From the NCBI GenBank assembly GCA_040751955.1, contig JBFMFY010000010.1, positions 12,434 to 76,433 on the forward strand: DNA of 64,000 bases. Direction: 5' to 3'. Shown here piece after piece: positions 44,173 to 52,411 of this stretch. The position numbers and the translations under genes are program-made. Source of the DNA: SpSt-333 sp040751955 (GTDB taxonomy: Bacteria > Bacteroidota > Ignavibacteria > UBA10030 > UBA8401). Every line of letters begins with the position of its first letter. Position 1 is the stretch's first letter. A model generated the notes under the pieces. The model saw only the letters and a list, made by a program, of their open reading frames with translations, was not told the origin of the DNA and did no database searches.

Positions 44173-44490
44173 ATGACTGTCGAACAATATATCGATCAGC
44201 AAAAATCCCCGCAGAAAGAAATCTGCCGCGCGCTGCGCGAACTTATCCTGAAGACAGTACCGGGAGTGTACGAAGAGATGTATATGGGAGTGCCGTGGTT
44301 TGAAGACAAAGTGTACATCGTTGCCTTGAAAGATCATGTGAATATTGGCTTTTCATTGCGTGCATTACCGCCGCAGAAGCAGATGATGCTGGATGGGAGT
44401 GGCAAGACGATGAAACACATCGCCATCAGTTCTGTTGCCGATATCAATGAGAAACAAATTGAGAAATTATTGACAAGCGTATTATCATGA
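44173..44490 (+). CDS. DUF1801 domain protein inside the cbb3 operon
   Basis: 105 aa from ATG 44173. MTVEQYIDQQKSPQKEICRA, then MYMGVPWFEDKVYIVALKDHVNIGFSL is the DUF1801/YdhG pattern. It is 7 bp after ccoP and its last bases overlap the ccoG start (ATGA), so it is translated with the oxidase genes. Function unknown. The fold is related to CyaY/frataxin-like proteins, so a link to iron or haem handling is a speculation. Confidence 0.8.
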   Translation: MTVEQYIDQQKSPQKEICRALRELILKTVPGVYEEMYMGVPWFEDKVYIVALKDHVNIGFSLRALPPQKQMMLDGSGKTMKHIAISSVADINEKQIEKLLTSVLS

Positions 44491-45893
44491 AAGAAGTTGT
44501 TGCCAATTCAAAAGAATCGTTCCGTGACTCTCTCGGTATCGTAGAAAAGAGCGGCAAGCGGAAATGGGTGTACCCGAAGAAACCGGCAGGGAGGTATCAC
44601 CGCGCACGGCTTGCTGTATCGTTGATCTTGCTGGCGATACTCTTCGGCGTGCCGTTCATCAAACTCGATGGACATCCGTACATGTTGTTCGATATTGTCA
44701 ACAGGAAGTTTATCATCTTCGGATTTCCCTTCGGTCCGCATGACTTCTTTTTGCTCGGCTTGACAATGATCGCATCCATCGTGTTCATTTTTCTTTTCAC
44801 CGCGGTCTTCGGAAGGCTCTTTTGCGGATGGATCTGCCCGCAGACAGTTTTTATGGAAATGGTTTTCCGCAAGATCGATTACTGGGTGGAAGGAAATCAT
44901 AAGAACCAACGACGGCTGAATGAATCTGTATGGACCGGAGAGAAGATATTCAAGAAAGGAACGAAGTACGCAATCTATTTCATTATTTCGTTTCTCGTTT
45001 CAAACATGCTGCTGGCGTGGATCGTCGGTGTTGATACGCTGGGTACGATAGTTACTGATCCGGTGGAGATGCATCTGGGGGGGTTTATTGCAATGATGCT
45101 CTTCACCGGATTGTTTTATTGGATATTCATCTGGTTCCGCGAACAGGCATGCATTCTTGTCTGTCCCTACGGGCGATTGCAGGGAGTGCTGCTCGATCCG
45201 AATTCTATTGTGATCGCATACGATTATCTTCGCGGCGAACCTCGCGGGAAGATCAAAAAAAGCGAACAGCGAAAAAACGGCGATTGTATCGACTGTAAAG
45301 AGTGCGTCGTTGTCTGTCCGACCGGGATCGACATTCGCAACGGCACACAATTGGAATGCGTCAACTGCACAGCCTGTATCGACGCATGTGATTACGTGAT
45401 GGAAAAGATCGATAAGCCGAAAGGGTTGATCAGGTTCGATTCGGCAAACGGCATAAAAGAAAAAAAACGGAAAGTCTTTACATCGCGCGTTATTGGCTAC
45501 AGCACGCTGCAATTGGCGCTGATCGGATTGCTGTCGTACCTGTTGGCAACAAGGTCTGATGTTGACGCAACCATTCTTCGCACCCCCGGAATGTTTTACC
45601 AGGACCAGTCGTTCGGGCGAGTCAGCAATCTGTACGACATCAAATTGCTGAACAAGACATTTGTACCGCAGCAGATAGACCTGAAATTGATTCATGGCGA
45701 CGGCGAAGTGGAACTTCTCGGCGACAAGATCGTCATTCCGCCGCAGGAATCCGCCCAGGCGAAGATGTTCGTATTGTTGAATAAGGAGAATATCAAAAAG
45801 ATGAATACGCCGATTGAAATCGCGGTCTATTCAAACGGAAAAGAGATTCACCGGATTCAATCTTCCTTTTTGGGACCGGTGGAGAAGAAATAA
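44487..45893 (+). CDS. ccoG: cbb3 oxidase accessory protein CcoG (FixG)
   Basis: 468 aa. Several membrane helices; the FCGWICPQTVFMEM motif; and two 4Fe-4S clusters (CIDCKECVVVCP, CVNCTACIDACD). The C-terminal Ig-like domain is present (VELLGDKIVIPPQES). CcoG reduces copper for CuB delivery during oxidase assembly. The start overlaps the DUF1801 stop by 4 bp. Confidence 0.95.
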   Translation: MKEVVANSKESFRDSLGIVEKSGKRKWVYPKKPAGRYHRARLAVSLILLAILFGVPFIKLDGHPYMLFDIVNRKFIIFGFPFGPHDFFLLGLTMIASIVFIFLFTAVFGRLFCGWICPQTVFMEMVFRKIDYWVEGNHKNQRRLNESVWTGEKIFKKGTKYAIYFIISFLVSNMLLAWIVGVDTLGTIVTDPVEMHLGGFIAMMLFTGLFYWIFIWFREQACILVCPYGRLQGVLLDPNSIVIAYDYLRGEPRGKIKKSEQRKNGDCIDCKECVVVCPTGIDIRNGTQLECVNCTACIDACDYVMEKIDKPKGLIRFDSANGIKEKKRKVFTSRVIGYSTLQLALIGLLSYLLATRSDVDATILRTPGMFYQDQSFGRVSNLYDIKLLNKTFVPQQIDLKLIHGDGEVELLGDKIVIPPQESAQAKMFVLLNKENIKKMNTPIEIAVYSNGKEIHRIQSSFLGPVEKK

Positions 45894-45927
45894 TTCAGCA
45901 GAGAAATCTGTAAAATCTCACATCAAT

Positions 45928-46005
45928 GTCATTCTGAGGGAGTCCCGCAAAGGCGGGACGACCGAAGAATCCAGAAACTGGATGCTTCGCTGCGCTCAGC
46001 ATGAT
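45928..46005. repeat. Palindromic repeat between ccoG and fixH
   Basis: GTCATTCTGAGGGAGTCCCG ... GCGCTCAGCATGA, with internal GTCCCGCAAAGGCGGGAC and a GAAGAATCC part. Same family as the in-frame ccoI insertion. Confidence 0.65.
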
Positions 46006-46047
46006 AACGGTATCTGCTAGTATGTTAAAAAACATCTTTCTATTTAT

Positions 46048-46494
46048 ATGAAAAAAATAAATTGGGGATCGTGGATCGTTCTCAGTTTCGTAGTGTTTGC
46101 CCTCGGCACGTTCACGATGGTTTATATTTCGATGAATTCGCGAGTCGATCTGGTGACAGACGATTACTACGAAAAGGAATTGAAATATCAAGATCACATT
46201 GACGTGCTGAAAAATACCAACGCAATAGAAAGCAAAGTATCGTTCACATTGAACCGGTCATCTATCTCAATATCGTACCCGAACATTGATGCTCCATCGA
46301 ACTACAGCGGGGTGGTAATGTTCTTCCGTCCCTCGGATAAAACGCTCGACTTTTCACGTCCGGTGAGTATCGATTCGACATACTCACAAACGATTGCAAC
46401 CGATACATTGCTCAGAGGGATGTGGCGGGTGAAGATCTCGTGGGATGTTGGAGAGAAGCAGTATTACACGGAACAACCGGTCATCATTCAGTAG
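46048..46494 (+). CDS. FixH family protein (CcoH-like)
   Basis: 148 aa. One N-terminal membrane helix (WIVLSFVVFALGTFTMVYISM) and the FixH start DLVTDDYYEKELKYQDHID, then an extracytoplasmic beta domain. FixH/CcoH helps assemble cbb3 oxidase. Fits its place after ccoG. Confidence 0.88.
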   Translation: MKKINWGSWIVLSFVVFALGTFTMVYISMNSRVDLVTDDYYEKELKYQDHIDVLKNTNAIESKVSFTLNRSSISISYPNIDAPSNYSGVVMFFRPSDKTLDFSRPVSIDSTYSQTIATDTLLRGMWRVKISWDVGEKQYYTEQPVIIQ

Positions 46495-46500
46495 TAGATC

Positions 46501-46558
46501 GTTTTAAGTTTCACGTCTCATGTCGAGCCCGTGAAATTTGAATCCTGAAACTTTAAAC
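46501..46558. repeat. Imperfect inverted repeat between fixH and the TauE/SafE gene
   Basis: GTTTTAAGTTTCA (46501-46513) and TGAAACTTTAAAC (46546-46558) pair at 12 of 13 positions. It ends 16 bp before the next ATG. No T tract follows, so a terminator is not certain. Confidence 0.45.
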
Positions 46559-46574
46559 GAAGAAGGTTTTTAGC

Positions 46575-47291
46575 ATGGATCTTTTCGCAGCACTCACACT
46601 CGGACTTCTCGGCAGCATGCACTGCATCGGCATGTGCGGTCCTCTTGTACTTGCCGTTCCAAGTACTACTGAGAAACGATGGAAATTTCTTCTCGAAAGG
46701 GGCATCTATAATTTCGGCCGTACCGTAATATACGGCGTGATAGGGGCGTTGCTGGGATTGGTAGGGAAGAACATTCTCATTGGCGTGCAGCAAGATATTT
46801 CGATCATTCTGGGAGTCACAATTTTGCTTTCCGTTGTCTTGCCGTTCAGATTGAAATCGAAACTCGATACATTCTCCCCGTTGAAATATCTGTACCTTTT
46901 TGTGAAGCAGAAATTCGCGTTCCTGATGCAAAAGAAAGGAATGACCACGCTGTTTGTTCTTGGAATGTTGAACGGACTATTGCCGTGCGGACTTGTCTAT
47001 ACAGCACTCATCGGGGCAACGGCTGTTGCGGATGCCTGGCAGAGCGCGTTGTTTATGATGTTCTTTGGGATCGGAACGATACCGGCGCTTGTGGCAGTAT
47101 CGTTGACAGGAAAATTAGTTTCAATAAAGTATCGTTCGCTGTTTACAAAAGCCATTCCCGTTTTTAGCATTGCTCTTGCGGTGATCCTCATCCTGCGCGG
47201 AATGAATCTCGGTATTCCGCTCCTCAGTCCCAAAGTGACGCACGGGGTAACGCAGACCGAAACGAAAACCGATGTTGATTGCTGCGAGTGA
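46575..47291 (+). CDS. TauE/SafE-type membrane protein of the cbb3 cluster
   Basis: 238 aa, about six membrane helices. The start DLFAALTLGLLGSMHCIGMCGPLVLAV, with the MHCxGMCGP motif, marks the family of heavy-metal/urease-accessory-type membrane proteins found at the end of cco clusters in Bacteroidota. The Cys and His residues hint at copper handling for oxidase assembly (inference). C-terminus ends in CCE. Confidence 0.85.
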   Translation: MDLFAALTLGLLGSMHCIGMCGPLVLAVPSTTEKRWKFLLERGIYNFGRTVIYGVIGALLGLVGKNILIGVQQDISIILGVTILLSVVLPFRLKSKLDTFSPLKYLYLFVKQKFAFLMQKKGMTTLFVLGMLNGLLPCGLVYTALIGATAVADAWQSALFMMFFGIGTIPALVAVSLTGKLVSIKYRSLFTKAIPVFSIALAVILILRGMNLGIPLLSPKVTHGVTQTETKTDVDCCE

Positions 47292-47357
47292 TTCTTTTCA
47301 CCATCGCTCCTTTAAAAGCTTGCGACATCGGAAAAATTATCTTAGTACTGTCATTTC

Positions 47358-48425
47358 GGGTATAATACTCAGTTTGTGTTGATAAAATAGCTGTAAATTG
47401 TTCTTTGACATAGCGATATTGGTAGAAAACTTTTTCGTAAAGAGATTCTATGAATAAAAACGTTGCAGCCATTGCCAATCAAACAAAATTGCACGCTGCG
47501 GGTACGACCGTCACCACCGACAACGTTATATATGCACTCATTGTCGGAAAACATTTTTGTGGAAAAACAGAAAGCCAACATACTCACGACGCTTTGCATT
47601 ATTTCGACACTGGCTCGTTGACGGATTTACCATACGTATCTTAATGCGATTGCATCGTCTGAGCAAAGCGACCGTGCAACGATATATTTCCTATTGGCTC
47701 GATCATCCACCGAGCGAAACGATATTTTCGACAACGGCAACATCGGCAATTTTTGACGGAAGCGTTGTGAAGCATCGTCGAGGTCCGTATGTAGCTTTGG
47801 ATGCACAAACGCACACGCTTATTGCTGCAACAGATAATATCGTTGAAGGTGGCAGAGAACTTCTGGAATTTTATCAGCGTCTTGCTCATGCCGGACTTCA
47901 TCTCAAATACGCTACAATTGACGGAAATACACAGGAAAACAAGTATTTGACAAAAGTCTGGCCTGAAATTACCATTCAACGATGCTTCGTTCATGTTCAA
48001 CGTCAGGGGTTAAGTTGGTGCAGACGAAAACCCAAACGCACGGATGCAAAACATTTGCAAACCTTGTTTCTGGAACTTTCACACGTGAAAACTCATCGGC
48101 ATATTCAAGAATATCTTCATCGTGTCGAACTCTGGGAGAAACGCTTTGGCACTCCAATTCAACTTACACCCGGGTATGGATATGTCTTCAGCGATTTGAA
48201 ACGTGCCAGAAGCATGCTCTTAAAAGCATTACCCAACTTGTTTCACTTTATTACTATTCCGGAGATTGCTTCTTCTACCAATGCGCTTGAAGGTTATTTT
48301 AGTCGTCTCAAACAACAGTATCGTAAACATCGGGGACTTTCACCCCGTCATCGTAAAAGCTTTTTCTTATGGTACTTTTATCTTATTCGTAAATAATGTA
48401 TCAACACATTTTGAGTATTATACCC
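47358..48425 (+). mobile_element. Insertion sequence, IS256/IS1249-like, 1068 bp
   Basis: Terminal inverted repeats of 27 bp agree at 24 positions: the left starts GGGTATAATACTCAGTTTG, the right is the complement with AAA for GTT in the middle. One transposase gene lies inside. No identical target duplication is visible: left flank is GTCATTTC, right flank ATTCTGAG. The right flank runs directly into a GTCATTCTGAG-type repeat, so the IS seems to have landed at the tip of that repeat. Confidence 0.85.
47450..48396 (+). CDS. DDE transposase with N-terminal zinc ribbon, probably frameshifted at the start
   Basis: The large frame from about 47458 begins KRCSHCQSNKIARCG and continues YICTHCRKTF, a CxxC...CxxC zinc ribbon, but it has no usual start codon. 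The ATG at 47450 lies in another frame and would join it if the A5 run at 47456-47460 had one more A. A shorter product could start at TTG 47557 without the ribbon. Catalytic residues: Asp in AIFDGSVVK, Asp in YATIDGNT, Glu in STNALEGYFSRLKQQYRKHR, with QRCFVHVQR before the helical insert: the IS256/IS1249-like pattern. Either inactivated or dependent on slippage. Confidence 0.7.
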
Positions 48426-48548
48426 ATTCTGAGCGCAGTCCCGATGATGTTTATACGAAGTATGCTGCACATCGGGACGAAGCGAAGAATCCAGAAAATG
48501 GATGCTTCGACACCCTTGTCAAACATCAACTCTGTTGCTCAGCATGAC
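48426..48548. repeat. Palindromic repeat interrupted at its left tip by the IS
   Basis: ATTCTGAGCGCAGTCCCGAT ... CTCAGCATGAC, with arms GTCCCGATG/CATCGGGAC and a GAAGAATCCAGAAAATGGAT part shared with 45928-46005. The first letters (GTC) are missing here; GTCATT is found on the far side of the IS at 47350. Confidence 0.6.
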
Positions 48549-48587
48549 AATCATTTTTTTAGATAGAATATAATAGGAAGTGACACT

Positions 48588-49796
48588 ATGAAAAGCATAT
48601 TTCTCGTCGCAATCATCATTTCACTCTCCTCTGCGCAGCAAAACAAATTCGTGACAACGAAAGGTGAGAATATCGTCCTTCCCGACGGAAAACCGATCCT
48701 GCTGCGCGGCATCAACCTCGGCAACTGGCTCGTGCCGGAAGGATACATGTTCAAGTTCACTCACGCCAACTCGCCGCAGCGGATCAATGAAACATTCACT
48801 CAGCTGCTGGGACCTGAAGAAACAAAGAAATTCTGGAAGCAGTACCGAGACAACTACATCACCAAAGAAGATATCGCATACATAAAAAAGATCGGATTGA
48901 ATTCCATTCGCGTTCCGTTCAATTACAGATTGTTCGTCTCGGAAGATCACGACACACGCTTCGCCGGTCCCGGGTTCGAGATGCTTGATCGCGTCATCAA
49001 ATGGTGCAAAGAGGAGAATCTCTACGTGGTGCTGGATATGCACTGCGCTCCCGGCGGACAGACGGGGGACAATATTGACGATAGTTACGGCTATCCGTTT
49101 TTGTTCGAGAGTGAAGAAGCGCAGCAGTTGACGGTCGATCTCTGGAGAGAGATTGCAAAACGGTATGCAAACGAACCGATAGTCATCGGCTATGATTTTC
49201 TGAATGAGCCAATTGCCACCTACTTCGATGCGTCGCAATTCAACCATAAACTTGAACCGCTCTATAAAAGGATCACTGCAGCCGTACGTGAAGTCGATAC
49301 GAATCATATTGTATTTCTCGGCGGAGCGCAGTGGAACGGGAATTTTTCGGTCTTTGGTCCGCCGTTTGACAAAAAAACTGTCTATACGTACCACAGATAT
49401 TGGTGCGATACTACGCAGGCAATGGTGCAGGAGTTTGCCGACTTCATGAAAAAATACAACGTGCCGATCTGGATGGGTGAGTCGGGCGAGAATACCGATC
49501 AATGGATCGACTCATGGCGGCGATTGAACGAGAAGAACAATTTCGGCTGGTGTTTCTGGCCCTACAAGAAAATGGATGCCACCAGCAACATCGTCTCTGT
49601 CAAACGGACGGCGGAGTGGGATTCGATCATCACCTACGCGAATAAGCCGCGCACATCATACAAAGATATCCGGGAAGCGAAACCGAACCGTGAAGTGATC
49701 AAGAAAGCATTTGCGGACTATCTTGAGAATTGCAAATTCAAGAATTGCATTCCTAACGAAGGGTATATTAAGGCGCTGGGGTTGAAAAACAAATAG
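48588..49796 (+). CDS. Secreted GH5 endo-glucanase-like enzyme
   Basis: 402 aa with a signal peptide (KSIFLVAIIISLSSAQQ). The GH5 landmarks are LLRGINLGNWLVPEG, NSIRVPFNYRL, VVLDMHCAPGGQ, GYDFLNEP (acid/base Glu) and IWMGESGENT (nucleophile Glu). The start of the domain (GKPILLRGINLGNWL) is typical of beta-glucanases such as exo-beta-1,3-glucanase-like GH5. No T9SS domain, unlike its paralogue at 55292. It opens the beta-glucan block. Confidence 0.88.
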   Translation: MKSIFLVAIIISLSSAQQNKFVTTKGENIVLPDGKPILLRGINLGNWLVPEGYMFKFTHANSPQRINETFTQLLGPEETKKFWKQYRDNYITKEDIAYIKKIGLNSIRVPFNYRLFVSEDHDTRFAGPGFEMLDRVIKWCKEENLYVVLDMHCAPGGQTGDNIDDSYGYPFLFESEEAQQLTVDLWREIAKRYANEPIVIGYDFLNEPIATYFDASQFNHKLEPLYKRITAAVREVDTNHIVFLGGAQWNGNFSVFGPPFDKKTVYTYHRYWCDTTQAMVQEFADFMKKYNVPIWMGESGENTDQWIDSWRRLNEKNNFGWCFWPYKKMDATSNIVSVKRTAEWDSIITYANKPRTSYKDIREAKPNREVIKKAFADYLENCKFKNCIPNEGYIKALGLKNK

Positions 49797-50190
49797 TTTG
49801 AGTATCTCACACAAAACAGCAAAGGGCTTTTCAAGTAAGTTTATGTTACGCTTTGTGCCTTTGTGTGATTTATTCTTCGTGTCATCGGAAAAATCCAAAA
49901 TCAATATTATTGTGACTTCTGAAATATTTATTTCCCTTTGTCATTTCGAGCAAAGCGAGAAATCTGATTGGGGATTTTGAAAGAATTTCTCAGATTCCTC
50001 GTCGCTGCGTTCCTCGGAATGACAATGATCTGGCATTTTTCAGATGTCTCTTATTCTGAGTTGTTGTGTAACGAGGAATTTCGTTTTTCTTTTCACATGC
50101 AACGGCGAGTTTTCTCGCTTCGTCTGCCTTTGCCCGAAATGACAGAACCACGATAATTTTTCAGATGTCTCACATTCATAATGTTTTTTC
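49797..50190. other. 394-bp gap with MITE-like copy C, no gene
   Basis: Contains the repeat at 49912-50050 and, after it, about 120 bp ending in a second TTTTTCAGATGTCTC tail (to 50171). No convincing coding frame. Confidence 0.5.
49912..50050. repeat. MITE-like repeat, copy C (degenerate)
   Basis: GTGACTTCTGAAATATTTAT ... TTTTTCAGATGTCTC with the CATTTCGAGCAAAGCGAG and CAGATTCCTCGTCGCTGCG inner parts of the family. Its ends have one or two changes from the 13-bp consensus. A second tail follows at 50157-50171. Confidence 0.65.
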
Positions 50191-52368
50191 ATGAAACATA
50201 TTGTCTCACATACTCTTCTGTTCGTGCTGTGGTGTTTGCCGCTCCTCAGTCAAATAATCACGGTAACGCCGTCATCAACCGTACATGTTTTTCCCAACGG
50301 TGTTTCTGTCCCTTCCGATTATCCGCACGTGAAAATTCTGGCGAAGACCAATCCCGATTCGGGATTCATCTTCATCAACAACTGGGGAGGGACACCGTAT
50401 ATCGCCATTCTTGACAACAACGGATTTCCCGTCTTTTACAGGAAGATGCCAGCGTACGCACGCGATTTCAAACTGCAGGCGAACGGCAATCTTTCGTACC
50501 GTCTTGCAGATCCGTACTATCGATTTTATGAAATGGATTCATCGTACACGGTTACACGAGAGATCACGGCAAAGAACGGCTTTGGTACCGACGAGCATGA
50601 ATTGCAGATTCTACCGAACGGGAACGTACTGCTCATCGCGCTTGAATATAAAACTGTCGATATGAGCAAACTCGTAGCGGGAGGAAAAACGAGCGCCACT
50701 GTCATCGGTAATCACGTACAGGAGATCGATCCTGCCGGGAATGTCGTTTTTGAATGGAAATGCTGGGATCACTTCGATATCACCGATGCAATTCATGAAA
50801 ACCTCACGGCGCAAACGATCGACTACGTGCACATGAACGCGATTGCTGTTGACAACGACAGCAACATCGTTATCTCCAGCCGTCATCTTTCTGAGATTAC
50901 GAAAATCAACAGAAAGACAGGTGCAATACTGTGGCGGCTCGGCGGCAAACACAATCAGTTTACCATTGTGAACGACCCGATGAGCGGTCCTTCATACCAA
51001 CACGATGTTCGTGCACTGCCGAACGGACATTACACAATTTTTGATAACGGAAACTTCCACTCTCCCACAGTGACACGCGTGACGGAATACAACATTGATA
51101 CCGCTGCAATGACTGCAACACTCGTTTGGCAGTACCGCCATGTGCCGGACCGGTACACATGGTGGATGGGGAACGCGCAGCGACTGCCGAACGGCAACAC
51201 GCTCATCAACTGGGCGGACGGATCGCTGCCGAAACTGACCGAAGTGACGCAGGCAGGAATGAAGGCGATGGAGATGGACTTTGTCAACAACGCGCACAGT
51301 TATCGCGTCTTCCGGTTTCCATGGAAAGGAAAACCGAAGGCTCCGGTGCTGATTCTTCAACAAGGAAGCGACAAGATCACATTGTTGATGAATCATTTCG
51401 ATCATGCGCCGGTCCATACCTTTCTGCTGTATGTTGACACGCTTCCGAATCCCGTGCGAAAAATCGATTCGACTTCATCGAGCGCGGTTGAGTTGACCGG
51501 ATTCAAGAATGGGAAGAGGTATTATTTCCGGATCACAGTGAAGGACAGCACGGGGAAAGAAAGCCCGTTTTCCAACGAAGAGAGTGCGCTCATAAAATTT
51601 TTTGCACCGGGAGAGAACCTTGTCATCAACGGCGATTTTTCGGAAGGTAAAGATCCCTGGAAGTTGAATATCACTGCACCCGGTTCTGGTTCTTCCATTG
51701 TTACCATTGATGGAAAATACTTCTTGCAAATCGGTGCAGGAGGGACTCAAACGTGGCACGTGCAATTGGTGCAGGAAGGGATTCCGCTGGTAAACGGTTT
51801 GAAGTATCGTTTTGAATTCGACGCCTACGCGACAGAAAGCCGCAGCATCGAAGTGAAAGTTGCCATGATTGCATCGCCGAATACGAACTACAGTAAAACG
51901 GGGCTCATTGGATTGACAACGACATCGAAACATTTTTCGTACGATTTCACAATGACCGATGCCAGCGACAACAATGCGCGCGTTGTGTTCAATTGCGGCA
52001 TGTCGGCTGTGGACGTTTTTATCGACAATGTTTCGGTAAAACAGCTTGTGCCCTCCCGCGTTGACGATGATACTCCGGCTGCATTGACAGGGTTTTCCGT
52101 CCAGCAAAATTTTCCCAATCCGTTTAATCCGTCAACGACCATACGGTACGAACTTCCGGTAGAATGTAATGTGCGGCTGCGTGTGTACACCGTGCTCGGA
52201 CAAATGGTTGACGAGTTGTTCTACGGCAGACGACAATCGGGTTGGCATCAGGAAGTGTGGAATACCGGCTTTCCTGCGGGAGTGTATTTCTGCCGGATCG
52301 AAGCTGTCGATGCACACAGACCGGAGAATCGGTTCGAACAAACGGTGCGGATGGTTCTTTTAAAATAA
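50191..52368 (+). CDS. Arylsulfotransferase-like T9SS protein (first copy)
   Basis: 725 aa with a signal peptide (KHIVSHTLLFVLWCLPLLSQ). Residues about 60-410 are a beta-propeller like ASST arylsulfotransferases: DEHELQILPNGNVLLIA, IDYVHMNAIAVDNDSNI, GAILWRLGGKHNQF, QHDVRALPNGHYTIFDNG, with histidines at the positions used for the sulfohistidine intermediate. Then an Fn3-like region, a CBM4/9-like sandwich (NLVINGDFSEGKDPWKLNI) and a T9SS domain (QNFPNPFNPSTTIRY). ASSTs move sulfate between phenols; whether this one is active is unknown. It sits amid beta-glucanases. Confidence 0.8.
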   Translation: MKHIVSHTLLFVLWCLPLLSQIITVTPSSTVHVFPNGVSVPSDYPHVKILAKTNPDSGFIFINNWGGTPYIAILDNNGFPVFYRKMPAYARDFKLQANGNLSYRLADPYYRFYEMDSSYTVTREITAKNGFGTDEHELQILPNGNVLLIALEYKTVDMSKLVAGGKTSATVIGNHVQEIDPAGNVVFEWKCWDHFDITDAIHENLTAQTIDYVHMNAIAVDNDSNIVISSRHLSEITKINRKTGAILWRLGGKHNQFTIVNDPMSGPSYQHDVRALPNGHYTIFDNGNFHSPTVTRVTEYNIDTAAMTATLVWQYRHVPDRYTWWMGNAQRLPNGNTLINWADGSLPKLTEVTQAGMKAMEMDFVNNAHSYRVFRFPWKGKPKAPVLILQQGSDKITLLMNHFDHAPVHTFLLYVDTLPNPVRKIDSTSSSAVELTGFKNGKRYYFRITVKDSTGKESPFSNEESALIKFFAPGENLVINGDFSEGKDPWKLNITAPGSGSSIVTIDGKYFLQIGAGGTQTWHVQLVQEGIPLVNGLKYRFEFDAYATESRSIEVKVAMIASPNTNYSKTGLIGLTTTSKHFSYDFTMTDASDNNARVVFNCGMSAVDVFIDNVSVKQLVPSRVDDDTPAALTGFSVQQNFPNPFNPSTTIRYELPVECNVRLRVYTVLGQMVDELFYGRRQSGWHQEVWNTGFPAGVYFCRIEAVDAHRPENRFEQTVRMVLLK

Positions 52369-52411
52369 TTTTTCATTGTTCCTTTTTTCAATTCATAGGA
52401 AAGCACGTGTC

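Noticed and set aside
47350..48433. 8-bp target duplication of the IS
   Set aside because: GTCATTTC and ATTCTGAG are not the same; no duplication could be confirmed.
48621..49502. Minus-strand frame of 293 codons over the GH5 gene
   Set aside because: The plus strand encodes a full GH5 enzyme with both catalytic Glu; the minus frame has no recognisable pattern.
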